Shown here in pieces: positions 17,068-26,930 of a stretch of DNA of 64,000 nt. The notes beneath the pieces are model-generated. The model searched no databases and was not told the origin of the DNA. It saw only the letters and a program-made list of their open reading frames with translations. Origin of the DNA: Gangjinia marincola (GTDB taxonomy: Bacteria; Bacteroidota; Bacteroidia; Flavobacteriales; Flavobacteriaceae); the NCBI RefSeq assembly GCF_039523415.1, contig NZ_BAAAFG010000002.1:124001-188000 (forward strand), written 5' to 3'. How positions within the stretch are numbered: position 1 is the stretch's first letter; each line of letters begins with the position of its first letter. The translations under genes and the position numbers were made by a program.

Positions 17068-18438
17068 TTACGCAGTAACTAGCTGCTGTTTGGTTCTGAT
17101 TAATTTTTTGGTAAGATAATTAAATCGCACGTATAACATAATAGCAGATGCCGTTAACCCAGAAAGTAATCCTATCCAAATCCCGGTGGCTGACATTACT
17201 TCGGCTTTTCCTAAATAATAACTTATAGGAAATCCAATGATCCAATACGCGATAAAACAAATTAGTGTAGGAATATATACATCCTGTAATCCACGCAATG
17301 ATCCTAAAATCACTACTTGGATTCCGTCACTTAATTGAAATAACGCTGCAACGACCAATAGTTGCGCAGCAATTGTGATTACTTCTGCATTATCAATATA
17401 TACTTGGGGTAAAATATCTTTTGATAAAATGAAACCAACCGCAAAAAGAGACTCAATAATGAAAATGAGTAACAGGATAGAAAAAGCGATCGTTCTCAAG
17501 GCTACGTAATCCTTTTTACCTTTTTGATTTCCAACTCGTATGGTTGCCGTTACACTTAATCCTACAGCTACCATAAATGTCATAGAAGCAAGATTGAGTG
17601 CAATTTGATTCGCTGCTTGTTGATTGGTACCAAGCATCCCTGCCAAAAAGATAGAAGCTGTAAAAATAGACACCTCAAAAAGCATTTGTAATGCGGTGGG
17701 AAAACCAAGTTTAAATAAGCGTTTAAAGATGGTCCCATCCACTCCTTCCTTGCGTGACCAATTAAAATAAGGCTTAAACACCTTAAGATTCTTTAGAATA
17801 ATATAAAGTAGTCCCAACATAAAAAATCGTGAAATCAGAGTTCCCAATGCAGCTCCTTCAACCTCCATACGCGGAAAAATCCAAAAACCGTAAATCAACA
17901 CGTAATTAAAGCCAATGTTCACCACATTTGCCAGCAAGGTAGCATACATGGCATAGTTGGTTTGTGAGAGGCCATCTGCAAATTGTTTTAACGCTTGAAA
18001 AACCATTAATGGTATCATAGAAAACGCGACAATCTCCAGATAAGGGATGGCAAGTTGTACTACCTCAATAGGTTGATCTAACTGATATAAAATGGGCTTT
18101 GCCAGCAAAAGTAAGACAAACAACATCACGCCATTGATGGTACACATGATTACGCCATGATGAAAAAACTTTCGGCCGTTTTCTATGTCATCTGCTCCGT
18201 CAGTCTCTGCAATAAGTGGTGTAATAGCAAAGCTAAACCCAATGCCCAACGATAGCGCTATAAATACCAGACTATTCCCTAAAGACACTGCTGCCAGCGG
18301 AGCTGCTCCTAGCTGCCCCACCATTAAATTATCGGCAAAACCTACCAAGATATGCCCCAACTGCCCCAACATGATGGGATAGGCAATTTGAAGGTTTTTA
18401 CTAAACTCTTTGGTGTAAAGTGAAAGATTCACTGTCAA
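17068..18438 (-). CDS. MATE family multidrug/Na+ efflux transporter (NorM-like)
   Basis: 456 residues and about 12 membrane helices arranged as two similar halves. The early motif YPIMLGQLGHILVGFADNLMVGQLG (key run GQLGHILVGFADNLMVGQLG) is the hallmark of MATE proteins, and the second half opens with GFPTALQMLFEVSIFTASIF. It exports cationic compounds in exchange for Na+ or H+. First gene of a three-gene unit with the small acidic protein and PAP2. The start at 18438 is a GTG; the next in-frame ATG (LGQLG region) would remove the first helix. Confidence 0.93.
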   Translation of the reverse strand: MTVNLSLYTKEFSKNLQIAYPIMLGQLGHILVGFADNLMVGQLGAAPLAAVSLGNSLVFIALSLGIGFSFAITPLIAETDGADDIENGRKFFHHGVIMCTINGVMLFVLLLLAKPILYQLDQPIEVVQLAIPYLEIVAFSMIPLMVFQALKQFADGLSQTNYAMYATLLANVVNIGFNYVLIYGFWIFPRMEVEGAALGTLISRFFMLGLLYIILKNLKVFKPYFNWSRKEGVDGTIFKRLFKLGFPTALQMLFEVSIFTASIFLAGMLGTNQQAANQIALNLASMTFMVAVGLSVTATIRVGNQKGKKDYVALRTIAFSILLLIFIIESLFAVGFILSKDILPQVYIDNAEVITIAAQLLVVAALFQLSDGIQVVILGSLRGLQDVYIPTLICFIAYWIIGFPISYYLGKAEVMSATGIWIGLLSGLTASAIMLYVRFNYLTKKLIRTKQQLVTA

Positions 18439-18684
18439 GATTTATCGGACAAAGATAATTGTAAGAATCAAGACCGCTGCGCTTTTGGAAAAATGAATCA
18501 AGACAAATCTGAGCCAAAAACAGAAATTGCAGTTGCAAATAATAAGGATAAAGCTGAAACTTGATCCTTAAGTATCAGGAGAAGATGAATACGATACCAA
18601 ATCACCGTGAGAAGTTTTTATTAATTAAATTTTATCATGGGCTTGGCCACTTTGTTGTTTCAGGCTTTTACGATAGGATAAATT

Positions 18685-18942
18685 TCAGAGTGTAGTAGAA
18701 ATTAGCAAGCTCAAAATCAATACTAACGGAGTATGTGCTAAATTTAGAGAAGTAAACGATAGAAAAATCAGCAGTAGAAGTATTGGTGAATAGACCAATG
18801 TCCAGCGCCATATGTTATTTTTTATCATATCTGAATAAAATAACGCTATAGAATTTGGTATAAACACTGGAAAGGCAAGAATGAGTCCGATAACTACTGC
18901 CATTGCACCTGTATAAAATTCATCGTAAAATACATATCCCAA
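18685..18942 (-). CDS. Hypothetical small membrane protein (85 aa)
   Basis: 85 residues with three hydrophobic segments (about 12-34, 45-62, 66-85), ending inside the last one. It is isolated by 136 and 246 bases of unannotated sequence on its two sides, has no recognisable family, and could be a truncated remnant of a larger membrane protein. The composition is plausible for a flavobacterial membrane protein, but expression is unsupported. The neighbouring spacer 18439-18684 holds no other gene or clear signal. Confidence 0.4.
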   Translation of the reverse strand: MGYVFYDEFYTGAMAVVIGLILAFPVFIPNSIALFYSDMIKNNIWRWTLVYSPILLLLIFLSFTSLNLAHTPLVLILSLLISTTL

Positions 18943-19077
18943 TATAAACGTAAAGGTGATATATAAAAAATCGTGAGAATTAAAAAATTAAGATCCTTTG
19001 TAAAGATATATTTAAGGAAAATAGGTTTCATTTTTTTCAACTCAATTCTATTTACCCAATACAAACTAATCCCTAAA

Positions 19078-20502
19078 CTATCCTTTAATCTTTGTCTTTT
19101 GAGGCGACTTTACAATACCATATGTATCCATGAGGTAAACTAAAGAAGTCATGGTCGCTGCTCCTAACTCCAGTTCTCTTTTATTGACATGTTCAAAGGT
19201 ATCATTAGCAGCATGATGATGATCAAAATACCGCTGTGAGTCTGGTCTAAGTCCAGCCAAGACAACATTTTCTCCCTTTAACGGACCAACATCTGCCCCA
19301 CTACCACCTTGTTCAAAATAATGAATGAGATAAGGCTTGAACAGTGGTTTCCAAGATTGTATTTGAACAAAATTATCTTTATCACAGTCAAATGAGAATC
19401 CACGTGGTGTGAAACCTCCCGCATCACTTTCTAAGGCAAATACATGGCGTTCATTTTTTTGTTGTGCGACTTGCGCATATTTTCGTGCACCTCGTAATCC
19501 ATTTTCTTCATTCATAAAAAGTACTACTCTTAAGGTACGCTTTGGTTGTATACCGCTCTCTTTGAATAAACGCAATACTTCCATAGATTGAACTACTCCC
19601 GCTCCATCATCATGAGCACCATCTCCTAAATCCCATGAATCCAAATGACCCCCTACAATAATTATTTCATTAGGAAATTCACTTCCAGTAATTTCTCCAA
19701 TCACATTATACGATTGCGCATCTGGAAACTGCTGGCAGCTCATGGTATAATAGAACTCCAAACTTGGATCTAAGGCTAAGGCGCTGCTTAAATATTCTGC
19801 ATCATTTGTACTTATTGCGGCAGCCGGGATGCGGTCTTTTGGTTTGATATTTCCATAACTCATAGAGCCGGTATGTGGCAAATCATCTAAACGCAAGTTC
19901 ATAGAACGTACAATAACACCGGCGGCACCATACTTTGCGGCTTCTTGCGCACCTGAATATCGTTGATTAACACAACCTCCATAGGCCGAAAAGGTCGAAA
20001 TCAAGTCAGCTTGCATAGGACGATTGTAAAAGACAATCTTACCTTTGATTATTTCCTCTCCCAGTTCTTCAAGTTCTTCAAAACTACTAACCTCAACCAC
20101 CCGGGCTTTAAGTCCGCCTTTTTTTGTTGCAATAGATCCTCCTAAAGCACAAATGTTGACATTTTTTGTCCCTCCGGTAGATGTAGAAACGTATGCATAC
20201 TCCGGCGTTCCACGAGTCCATTTAGGAACCATAACCGGCTGAAGCCAGACCTTATCTAATCCCAGTTCTTCCAACTGAGCTTTAGTATATTCAACGGCCT
20301 TTTGTGCATTACTGCTTCCGGAGAGCCTTCCGCCGATTTTGTTGGATAAATGATCTAACCAGCTGTAGCTTTTTCCGTTTGTTAACGCCTCACTGTAAAT
20401 TTTTCGCAGCATGGTAGAATCTGATGCGTTGGTTTGTTGTGCGTTAATTTCCGCCGTAAGGCAAAACGCCACCATCAAAATGAACATACTATATCTATAC
20501 AT
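19078..20502 (-). CDS. Secreted M28 family metallopeptidase (carboxypeptidase Q-like)
   Basis: 474 residues with signal peptide 1-21. A protease-associated (PA) domain lies at about 125-250 (GKIVFYNRPM, KYGAAGVIVRSMN). The M28 domain follows with its zinc ligands: GGHLDSWDLGDGAHDDGAG (His, Asp, and bridging Asp), FMNEENGLRGARKY (catalytic and bridging Glu), ESDAGGF, and the final His in DHHHAANDTF. It is an aminopeptidase or dipeptidase in the periplasm or on the surface. It follows the PPK2 gene with a single base between them, so the two are co-transcribed, though no shared role is obvious. Confidence 0.93.
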   Translation of the reverse strand: MYRYSMFILMVAFCLTAEINAQQTNASDSTMLRKIYSEALTNGKSYSWLDHLSNKIGGRLSGSSNAQKAVEYTKAQLEELGLDKVWLQPVMVPKWTRGTPEYAYVSTSTGGTKNVNICALGGSIATKKGGLKARVVEVSSFEELEELGEEIIKGKIVFYNRPMQADLISTFSAYGGCVNQRYSGAQEAAKYGAAGVIVRSMNLRLDDLPHTGSMSYGNIKPKDRIPAAAISTNDAEYLSSALALDPSLEFYYTMSCQQFPDAQSYNVIGEITGSEFPNEIIIVGGHLDSWDLGDGAHDDGAGVVQSMEVLRLFKESGIQPKRTLRVVLFMNEENGLRGARKYAQVAQQKNERHVFALESDAGGFTPRGFSFDCDKDNFVQIQSWKPLFKPYLIHYFEQGGSGADVGPLKGENVVLAGLRPDSQRYFDHHHAANDTFEHVNKRELELGAATMTSLVYLMDTYGIVKSPQKTKIKG

Positions 20503-20503
20503 C

Positions 20504-21388
20504 TTATTCTTTTTCTTTATTTAATTGTTCCTTATACAGGTGCAGGTTTTCCAGAGTTTCTTCGTCAAGTTCTGGTTCTTGAACGTCACTATATGTTCTA
20601 AGTTCATTACATAAAATGCTAGCTACAATAAGCCTAGCAGTAGGTTTATCGTCAGCAGGAATCACATACCAGGGTGCATGATCAAAACTGGTACGGTTGA
20701 TGGCATCTTCATAGTATTTTTTGTATTCGTTCCAAAATTTACGTTCTTCTAAATCCCCCGCAGAGAATTTCCAGTTTTTACTTTTTTTGTTTAAACGTCT
20801 TAATAATCGATTGCGTTGCTCTGCCTTTGAAAGATGTAAGTAGAATTTGAAGATAATGGTTCCGTTCTCTGCGATGTGCCTCTCAAAATTTGTGATTTGC
20901 TCAAAGCGCTTGTCCCAAAATTCTGTATCGATATCTGAAACTTCATTTACATCTGGCAATAACTCGCCCGTGATATACTCTGGATGCACGCGGGTTACCA
21001 AAACATTTTCATAATGGGTTCTATTAAAAATACCAAATTTGCCGCGTGCCGGTAAGGCGATGTAATGACGCCATAAATAGTCGTGTTTCCTCTCTAATGG
21101 GGTGGGAACTTTAAAACTATGCACAACAATACCACGAACATTAAAGTCTTTAAACACCTCCCTGATCAAGCTATCTTTACCGGCGGTATCCATCCCCTGT
21201 AAACACACTAAAACCGCATACTTACCGTGCGCATATAGTTTGTCCTGCCATTTTCCTAATTCCTTTCTTACTCTTTTAAGTTCTTGCTCAATTTCTTCTT
21301 CGCCGGCACCCAGATCAACTAAGGTGGGCGTTTCATCTAAATGGACTGAATCTTTTACTTTATAAGCTGAGGCCTGGATTTCTTTCAT
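20504..21388 (-). CDS. Polyphosphate kinase 2 family protein (PPK2)
   Basis: 294 residues. PPK2 motifs are complete: Walker A GMDTAGKDS at 65-73, the PTPLERKHDYLWRHY block at 96-110, FNRTHYENVLVTRVHPEY at 121-138, and the basic lid NRLLRRLNKKSKNWKFS near 195. PPK2 enzymes transfer phosphate between polyphosphate and nucleoside mono- or diphosphates; the single domain and sequence resemble the class III/I short forms that phosphorylate ADP and AMP. First gene of the pair with the M28 peptidase. Confidence 0.92.
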   Translation of the reverse strand: MKEIQASAYKVKDSVHLDETPTLVDLGAGEEEIEQELKRVRKELGKWQDKLYAHGKYAVLVCLQGMDTAGKDSLIREVFKDFNVRGIVVHSFKVPTPLERKHDYLWRHYIALPARGKFGIFNRTHYENVLVTRVHPEYITGELLPDVNEVSDIDTEFWDKRFEQITNFERHIAENGTIIFKFYLHLSKAEQRNRLLRRLNKKSKNWKFSAGDLEERKFWNEYKKYYEDAINRTSFDHAPWYVIPADDKPTARLIVASILCNELRTYSDVQEPELDEETLENLHLYKEQLNKEKE

Positions 21389-21487
21389 GAGGTATGCGTA
21401 AGGGATAAAGGTATATTTATTTTTTTGAACAAAAAATCCTGTGGATGCATGCTATGGGTTTTTTATCTTAGCTTCAAATTTTCGAGT

Positions 21488-22087
21488 GTGGCTAAATCGA
21501 TTGATAAAGATAATGTAATACGCATCGTCGCAGAAACGTTGAAGGAAACTCCATCTGCAGAAGAAACGGTGAAAAGTGTTGGAGACAGGGATAAACATTT
21601 TCTAAGATTGGCTACCCATATGGTAGAAAAAGCCATTAGAAAAGATGCGCTAATTATATCTGAAGATGGCCACGGGGTTGCTATTGTATTTAAAACCGTA
21701 CCCGGTGAAAAAGACTCTTTAATAGATTTATGGGAAGACCTAAAACTTGCATGGCGCGTAATAGGGATCAAAAAAGTCTTCAAAATTCTCAAAAAACAAA
21801 AATATGTGAAGGCTCAACGTCCTGCTGATTCTCCTTATTTATACTGTTGGTTTTGGGGAATTGATACACCTTATCGCGGAGCAGAATTACAGGTCGGTAA
21901 AAAAATGAAAGATACCTTCTTTGAGATGGCTGAAGAGCAACAACTCCCTTTTTATGCAGATACACGCACCAAGCGAAATGTTTTGGTTTACGTGCGGTTA
22001 GGTTTTGAAATGTTTCATGAATGGACCATGGAAGATGGAAGTAAAATGTGGTTTCTACGCTACATTCCTCCTTCTTTAAAAAATTAA
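21488..22087 (+). CDS. GNAT-fold N-acetyltransferase
   Basis: 199 residues from the GTG at 21488. An upstream TTG in the same frame (21425) is unlikely because it would place a promoter-like TATCTTAG (just before 21475) inside the coding region. The fold shows a GNAT pattern: an acceptor-side helix (DKHFLRLATHMVEKAI), the central strand YLYCWFWGIDTPYRGAELQVGKKMKD with a V-x-x-x-x-R/G-x-G-like AcCoA loop (PYRGAELQVGKK), and a closing ADTRTKRNVLVYVRLGFEMF. Substrate unknown. Its 3' end overlaps the convergent outer-membrane protein gene by four bases. Confidence 0.75.
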   Translation: MAKSIDKDNVIRIVAETLKETPSAEETVKSVGDRDKHFLRLATHMVEKAIRKDALIISEDGHGVAIVFKTVPGEKDSLIDLWEDLKLAWRVIGIKKVFKILKKQKYVKAQRPADSPYLYCWFWGIDTPYRGAELQVGKKMKDTFFEMAEEQQLPFYADTRTKRNVLVYVRLGFEMFHEWTMEDGSKMWFLRYIPPSLKN

Positions 22088-22623
22088 ATCAGGGGGATCG
22101 TGTACCTCAATCCAAATCCAAAGGTATCAAAACGCTTTCCAAAGCTTTTAAAGTTATATTCTGCATAAAGTGATAAGCGATAAGAGAGTTGATAAACCCC
22201 GGTGAAATTAAGGACTAATCCATGATTAAAATCTCCAGATTGAACAAAGAAAGTAGCTGTATCTCTGGCATTTTCATTAATAAAAAAATTATTTCCTACA
22301 TATCCTACACCTCCATCAATTTCAAATCCAAGTAAATCAATTAACTTGGTTTGTACCGTGGCAAGGACTTCGTGAAAGTTTTCAGCGTTTTGGTTACGCA
22401 CATCGCGTCGAAAGTATAAGTTATAGGCTGCTCTAAAATCTACTTTTTCTTTAGGGGTAAAAATAGCCCCTACGCTAATTGCCCATTCATCCTGTAAACC
22501 TACACTGATTAGGGTACCTGCTGTGGTAGAGATTTGTTTTTGAGCGTAGCCAGTTAATAGACTTGCGCAAAAAATCAGTCCCCAAAGAATGTTTCTATTT
22601 ACTGGCAAACAACTTAACTTCAT
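22084..22623 (-). CDS. Outer-membrane beta-barrel protein, function unknown
   Basis: 179 residues. Hydrophobic signal segment 8-27 ending GYAQ, then alternating beta strands with aromatic ends (VDFRAAYNLYFRRDV, VGYVGNNFFI, LYAEYNFKSF) and a final strand FGFGLRYTIPLI, fitting a small barrel of about eight strands. Last gene of the six-gene operon that starts at 27852, overlapping the 3' end of the NtrC-type regulator by 29 bases. Possibly a sensor or cargo-related envelope protein; no family recognised. Confidence 0.7.
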   Translation of the reverse strand: MKLSCLPVNRNILWGLIFCASLLTGYAQKQISTTAGTLISVGLQDEWAISVGAIFTPKEKVDFRAAYNLYFRRDVRNQNAENFHEVLATVQTKLIDLLGFEIDGGVGYVGNNFFINENARDTATFFVQSGDFNHGLVLNFTGVYQLSYRLSLYAEYNFKSFGKRFDTFGFGLRYTIPLI

Positions 22624-23758
22624 CTTTAGTTACTTCATTTCCGCTCAAAATAATAAGACGTTCTACAACGTTTCGTAGCTCTCTTATGTTCCCTGTCCAA
22701 TCGTATTCTTGTAACAGTTTTACAGCTTCAGTAGAGAATTCTTTTTTAGCAGAGCCTTGCTCTTTGGCTATCTTCGCTGCAAAAAAATCAATCAACTCAG
22801 GTATGTCTTCTCTGCGTTCGTTCAATCCCGGGACTTTGATTAAGATTACCGCTAGCCTGTGGTATAAGTCTTCTCTAAATTTTTTATCGGCTATCTCTTT
22901 TTGTAAATTTTTATTTGTTGCAGCAAGGACCCTTACATTTACTTTAATGTCCTTATCACTACCCACGCGTTGGATTTTACTCTCTTGCAGAGCTCTCAAT
23001 ACTTTGGCTTGCGCCGAAAGACTCATATCCCCAATTTCATCCAAGAATATGGTCCCGCCGTTAGCTGCTTCAAACTTACCTGCACGGTCTTTGTTGGCTG
23101 ATGTAAATGCACCCTTGACATGACCAAAAAGCTCACTTTCAATTAATTCTGAAGGGATTGCAGCACAGTTTACCTCAATCATAGGACCACCTGAGCGGTC
23201 ACTTTTTTGATGTAACCAATGTGCCACTAACTCTTTTCCTGTACCATTAGGTCCCGTTATAAGCACGCGGGCATCAGTTGGAGCCACTTTTTCAATCATG
23301 TCTTTGATCTGTTGAATCTCATTTGAGTCACCAATCATTTCATAATTCTTACTTACCTTCTTTTTAAGGCGTTTATTTTCGACTACTAATTCCTTTTTAT
23401 CCAGTGCATTTCGCACAGTATTTAGCAGTCGATTAAGATCAGGTGGTTTTGAGATATAATCAAACGCTCCCAATCGCATTGTATTTACCGCCGTATCTAA
23501 ATCACCGTGACCTGAAATCATAACAAAAGGAATTTCGGGCTTTATTTTTTTTGAAGCCTCCAATACTTCAACCCCATCCATTTTTGGCATTTTAATGTCA
23601 CAAAGCACCAAATCATAATCGCTATTTTTTATCTTTTCGATACCGTTTAGACCATCTTCGGCTTCTTCAACCTGATAGGTCTCGCTTTCTTCGGCTAAAA
23701 TCTTTACCAATACCCGGCGTATGGCGGCTTCATCTTCTATAATTAATATCTTTTGCAT
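22595..23758 (-). CDS. NtrC-type sigma-54 response regulator lacking a DNA-binding domain
   Basis: 387 residues. Receiver domain 1-120 with phosphoacceptor Asp54 (VLCDIKMPKMDG), Asp9 and Lys104. AAA+ domain about 140-380: Walker A GPNGTGKE at 169-176, sigma-54 contact loop GAFTSA at 216-221 in place of GAFTGA, Walker B GGTIFLDEIGD at 234-244. The protein stops shortly after WTGNIRELRNVVERLIILSG with a 16-residue tail; the Fis-type helix-turn-helix of NtrC is absent. Such forms would activate sigma-54 from solution or through partners. It is encoded inside an envelope operon, not beside a histidine kinase. Confidence 0.93.
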   Translation of the reverse strand: MQKILIIEDEAAIRRVLVKILAEESETYQVEEAEDGLNGIEKIKNSDYDLVLCDIKMPKMDGVEVLEASKKIKPEIPFVMISGHGDLDTAVNTMRLGAFDYISKPPDLNRLLNTVRNALDKKELVVENKRLKKKVSKNYEMIGDSNEIQQIKDMIEKVAPTDARVLITGPNGTGKELVAHWLHQKSDRSGGPMIEVNCAAIPSELIESELFGHVKGAFTSANKDRAGKFEAANGGTIFLDEIGDMSLSAQAKVLRALQESKIQRVGSDKDIKVNVRVLAATNKNLQKEIADKKFREDLYHRLAVILIKVPGLNERREDIPELIDFFAAKIAKEQGSAKKEFSTEAVKLLQEYDWTGNIRELRNVVERLIILSGNEVTKDEVKLFASK

Positions 23759-24631
23759 CTATAATTTAAATTTAAATCCACCTCTGACATATGCGGTGTT
23801 AACCTGATTAATAGTATAAATATCTTCGGTATTCTCATCCCGTAACCGTATATCATTTATAAAGGTATGACCTGCGTACGCGAAGAATAATAAGTTTTTG
23901 GTAAAATAATATTCATAACCTACACCACCCCAAAAGATAGTCATAGACATACTATCTGCCACTTGACCGTCGTCTAATTGAAGATCGTTTTGAAGGTTGG
24001 CAAAAAAACCATCTAAGGTTATAAATGCCTGCAATGTATTCTTTTTATTGATCGTATATTTAATTGCAGTTTTGGGGGCCCCTAGGGTATATGCCCATTT
24101 ATCGTTTACCTCTTTATTAAAATTTACTACGGGTAATGGAAAAGGTCTTCCTGCAGCGGTAGAATAGCGTAATCCCAAAATTAAGCGCGTCTTTTTTTGT
24201 GTAATTGAAGAGTCCTTAGTTTTAATAAAAAAAATTGAACCAATCAAGAGCAGATCATCCCTTTCAATCTTGTCATTTTGGAAATCTGAAGCAATTTGCA
24301 GACCTGCCTCAACTCCAAGACGCCATGTTTCATTCAATTTAGTAACATATCCTAGTGAAGTTCTCACCGATTGAAAAGAGGTAAGTCTATCCGTATCAAA
24401 TGGAGCAGGATCTTCAAACTCGAACTCAATGTTACGATATCCAAATCCGGGAACCAGGTAATCTTCATTCCAAATTTTTAAAGGGATATTTATAAATCCG
24501 CGCCATCGTCTAAACGAATTATCAGAACTTGATTGCGGAAAATGAGTATATTCCAAACGTGCCAAGTTAGTGGTTTGACTCTCTACACTTAGTGCAGTAA
24601 CCATTACACAAATAAAAATGAATTTGCTCAT
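23759..24631 (-). CDS. DUF6268 family outer-membrane protein
   Basis: 290 residues with a short signal peptide (about 1-18, VESQ). The rest is a run of amphipathic beta strands with flavobacterial barrel character (YTHFPQSSSDNSFRRWRGF, FGYRNIEFEF, LGYVTKLNETWRLGVEAGL, FFAYAGHTFINDIRL) ending in TAYVRGGFKFKL, a C-terminal aromatic-rich strand suited to BAM insertion. Fits DUF6268 by memory of its pattern. It sits between the mechanosensitive channel (3-base gap) and the NtrC-type regulator (0-base gap), so it is certainly in the operon. Confidence 0.75.
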   Translation of the reverse strand: MSKFIFICVMVTALSVESQTTNLARLEYTHFPQSSSDNSFRRWRGFINIPLKIWNEDYLVPGFGYRNIEFEFEDPAPFDTDRLTSFQSVRTSLGYVTKLNETWRLGVEAGLQIASDFQNDKIERDDLLLIGSIFFIKTKDSSITQKKTRLILGLRYSTAAGRPFPLPVVNFNKEVNDKWAYTLGAPKTAIKYTINKKNTLQAFITLDGFFANLQNDLQLDDGQVADSMSMTIFWGGVGYEYYFTKNLLFFAYAGHTFINDIRLRDENTEDIYTINQVNTAYVRGGFKFKL

Positions 24632-24634
24632 AAA

Positions 24635-25630
24635 CTATTCCTCATCCTTTTTAGGATACTGAAAGAGATGTACATCGCGTTGCGGGAATGGAATTGTAAT
24701 CCCATTTTCTCTAAATTCTTTGTCAATTCTAAAACGCATTTCACTCTTAATTTTAGGATCAACGAAACTATCCCTAACGATAAAATAAATTGAAAAATCC
24801 AGAGATGAATCTCCAAAATCCTCAAAAAGAACAAAAGGTTGCGGTGATTTTAATACTCCGCGCTGCTCTGATGCTACTTTTAAGAGAATGTCACGCACTA
24901 ATTCTGTATCACTACCATACGCCACTCCCACAGAAACATTTTCCCGAGTTTGCTTATGATTTTGAGTATAGTTAAATATAGTGTCACTTATAAATTTATG
25001 GTTTGGGATTATGATAATTTTATCATCTCTGGTCAATGCACGTGTTGTTCGTAATTTAATGTCTAATACACGTCCAACCTTTCCATCCTCTAACTCAATT
25101 ATGTCACCAACCAATAAAGACTTATCCAAGATGATAAAAATGCCACCAATAACATCTTGAAAAAGTTCTTGCAGTGCTAATCCCAGTCCTAACAATAAAC
25201 CTGCAGATGCTGCTAAAACGACTGTTACATTAACGCCGGCGATATTTAGCGTAATAAGAAATACCGCAATGTAAACCACATAGTTGATGAACTTGAACAA
25301 GCTGATAAACTTGTGCTTATCTTCTTCAACCATTTTGCGAGTGACCAGTCCCCGCACCCATTTTAAAAAGAAATTGGTTACGATTAAGGATATTACAAGA
25401 AGCAATAGAAGTCCTATAGTGAGATCAACCTGTTTATCTCCTTCACCAAGATGCAATCCCAGGTCTAAAAACTTTTTTATACTACCCCATATATCCTGTT
25501 CAATAACTTCGCCTACTTTTTCCAATCCCTCTTGTACCATACTTTGTTCTACGGCAGTGGTATCAACAGTAGAAATTGAGTCTTCGCTAATAGTTACGTT
25601 TTTTTGCGTTTGTAATGAATCTTGGATCAT
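24635..25630 (-). CDS. Small-conductance mechanosensitive channel, MscS family
   Basis: 331 residues. A polar N-terminus (1-70) is followed by three membrane helices (about 73-90, 113-130, 134-155). The third has the glycine/alanine packing of MscS TM3 (VVLAASAGLLLGLGLALQEL), then the beta domain with GDIIELEDGKVGRVLDIKLRTT and the alpha/beta cytoplasmic part. It opens under membrane tension to release osmolytes. Co-transcribed with the ABC genes (1-base gap). The N-terminal extension is not recognised. Confidence 0.92.
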   Translation of the reverse strand: MIQDSLQTQKNVTISEDSISTVDTTAVEQSMVQEGLEKVGEVIEQDIWGSIKKFLDLGLHLGEGDKQVDLTIGLLLLLVISLIVTNFFLKWVRGLVTRKMVEEDKHKFISLFKFINYVVYIAVFLITLNIAGVNVTVVLAASAGLLLGLGLALQELFQDVIGGIFIILDKSLLVGDIIELEDGKVGRVLDIKLRTTRALTRDDKIIIIPNHKFISDTIFNYTQNHKQTRENVSVGVAYGSDTELVRDILLKVASEQRGVLKSPQPFVLFEDFGDSSLDFSIYFIVRDSFVDPKIKSEMRFRIDKEFRENGITIPFPQRDVHLFQYPKKDEE

Positions 25631-25631
25631 A

Positions 25632-26930
25632 CTAATACTTTAGCCATTTATAAAGTTCTTTGTAAGAAGGCTTTTTTCCATACATCAAAATTCCTACGCG
25701 ATAAATTTTAGCCGCAAACCAAACTACACCAAAAATTGTAATGATCAAAATTGATATAGATAATAGTATTTCCCATAAGGCAACGCCAAATGGTATGCGC
25801 ATTAACATAACAACAGGAGACGTAAGCGGTATGAATGAAAAAATGGTCGAAACTGTACCGTGCGGATTCTCCACTACACTAAAGAATCCTACATAGATTC
25901 CCAAAATTAAAGGAATTAATACCGGAAGCATAAACTGCTGGGTATCAGTTTCATTATCTACTGCTGCTCCAATTGCCGCATATATGCTACTGTATAAAAA
26001 GAACCCACAAAAAAAGTAAATAAAGAAAGTAATGAATAGTGTAGTAAGCGGAAGTCTCGCAATGTCTGCAAAAACAAGCTCTATTTTTGATTGAGCGATA
26101 GCTTCCTCAACAACCTGCTGCTGCGGACTTTGTCCCTGGATGTCTATTCCCAGTACCGCGGAGCTCACAAATAATAAGATTAGTATCAAGATCGCCCAAA
26201 TGGCAAATTGCGTTAATCCGGCTAAACTTGTTCCCAATACTTTACCCATCATGAGCTGGACAGGTTTGACCGAAGAAATAATAATTTCTATTATGCGATT
26301 AGTCTTTTCTTCTATGACACTGCGCATCACCATGTTTCCATAAATGATAATAAACATAAAGAGAAGATATCCCGCTGCAGCACCAAAACCCATTTTAATA
26401 TATCCTGAAAGCTTTGAGGTTTTCTCTCCAGAAAAAGTTTCAATAATAAGATCAACGTTAGTTTGAGAGGACTCAATTTTTGAAAGATCGACACCGCTTT
26501 CAATAAGTTGTTGATTGGTAAGTTCATTCCCTATAGCCCGCTCTATTTTGTTTAAAATAGAGGCATTGGGAGTTTCGTCTACAAAAAATTCTATTTTCCC
26601 GGCGAGACGTTTTTCTAATGAATCTCTGGGAATATAGAGTAATGCGTAATATTCACTTTCTCGTACGGTATTCTTAGCATCTTCTAATTCTATGTTAGAT
26701 AAATCAATGTAACGCACCTCATCAGTCTCTTCCAAAAAAACATAAAATCTGTCATTTTCATCATAGACCGCAACTACTTTTTGATCCCCTTTATTGAGAT
26801 TACTTAAAAATGCAATCAACATGATCATACCCACAAAAATTAGCGGACTCACAAAAGTCATCACCACAAAAGTTCTGTTTCTAACTCTGGCCTTAAATTC
26901 TCTTTTTATAATGAGCGGAAGTTTATTCAT
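25632..26930 (-). CDS. ABC-2 type transporter permease (NatB-like)
   Basis: 432 residues: N-terminal helix 22-44, a long extracytoplasmic domain (about 45-180), then five or six helices from about 185 to 410. Motifs typical of the NatB/YhaP-like group include EEKTNRIIEIIISSVKPVQLMMGKVLG (key run EEKTNRIIEIIISSVKP) and FIPLTSPVVMLMRIP. It pairs with the ATPase encoded just upstream, with the start overlapping its stop by eight bases. Homologues export Na+ or other small cargo; the cargo here is unknown. Confidence 0.92.
   Translation of the reverse strand: MNKLPLIIKREFKARVRNRTFVVMTFVSPLIFVGMIMLIAFLSNLNKGDQKVVAVYDENDRFYVFLEETDEVRYIDLSNIELEDAKNTVRESEYYALLYIPRDSLEKRLAGKIEFFVDETPNASILNKIERAIGNELTNQQLIESGVDLSKIESSQTNVDLIIETFSGEKTSKLSGYIKMGFGAAAGYLLFMFIIIYGNMVMRSVIEEKTNRIIEIIISSVKPVQLMMGKVLGTSLAGLTQFAIWAILILILLFVSSAVLGIDIQGQSPQQQVVEEAIAQSKIELVFADIARLPLTTLFITFFIYFFCGFFLYSSIYAAIGAAVDNETDTQQFMLPVLIPLILGIYVGFFSVVENPHGTVSTIFSFIPLTSPVVMLMRIPFGVALWEILLSISILIITIFGVVWFAAKIYRVGILMYGKKPSYKELYKWLKY

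Noticed and set aside
18494..18562. Short plus-strand frame MNQDKSEPKTEIAVANNKD and four more codons
   Set aside because: Only 23 codons, low complexity, no promoter or neighbour in the same direction; spacing does not suggest a leader peptide.
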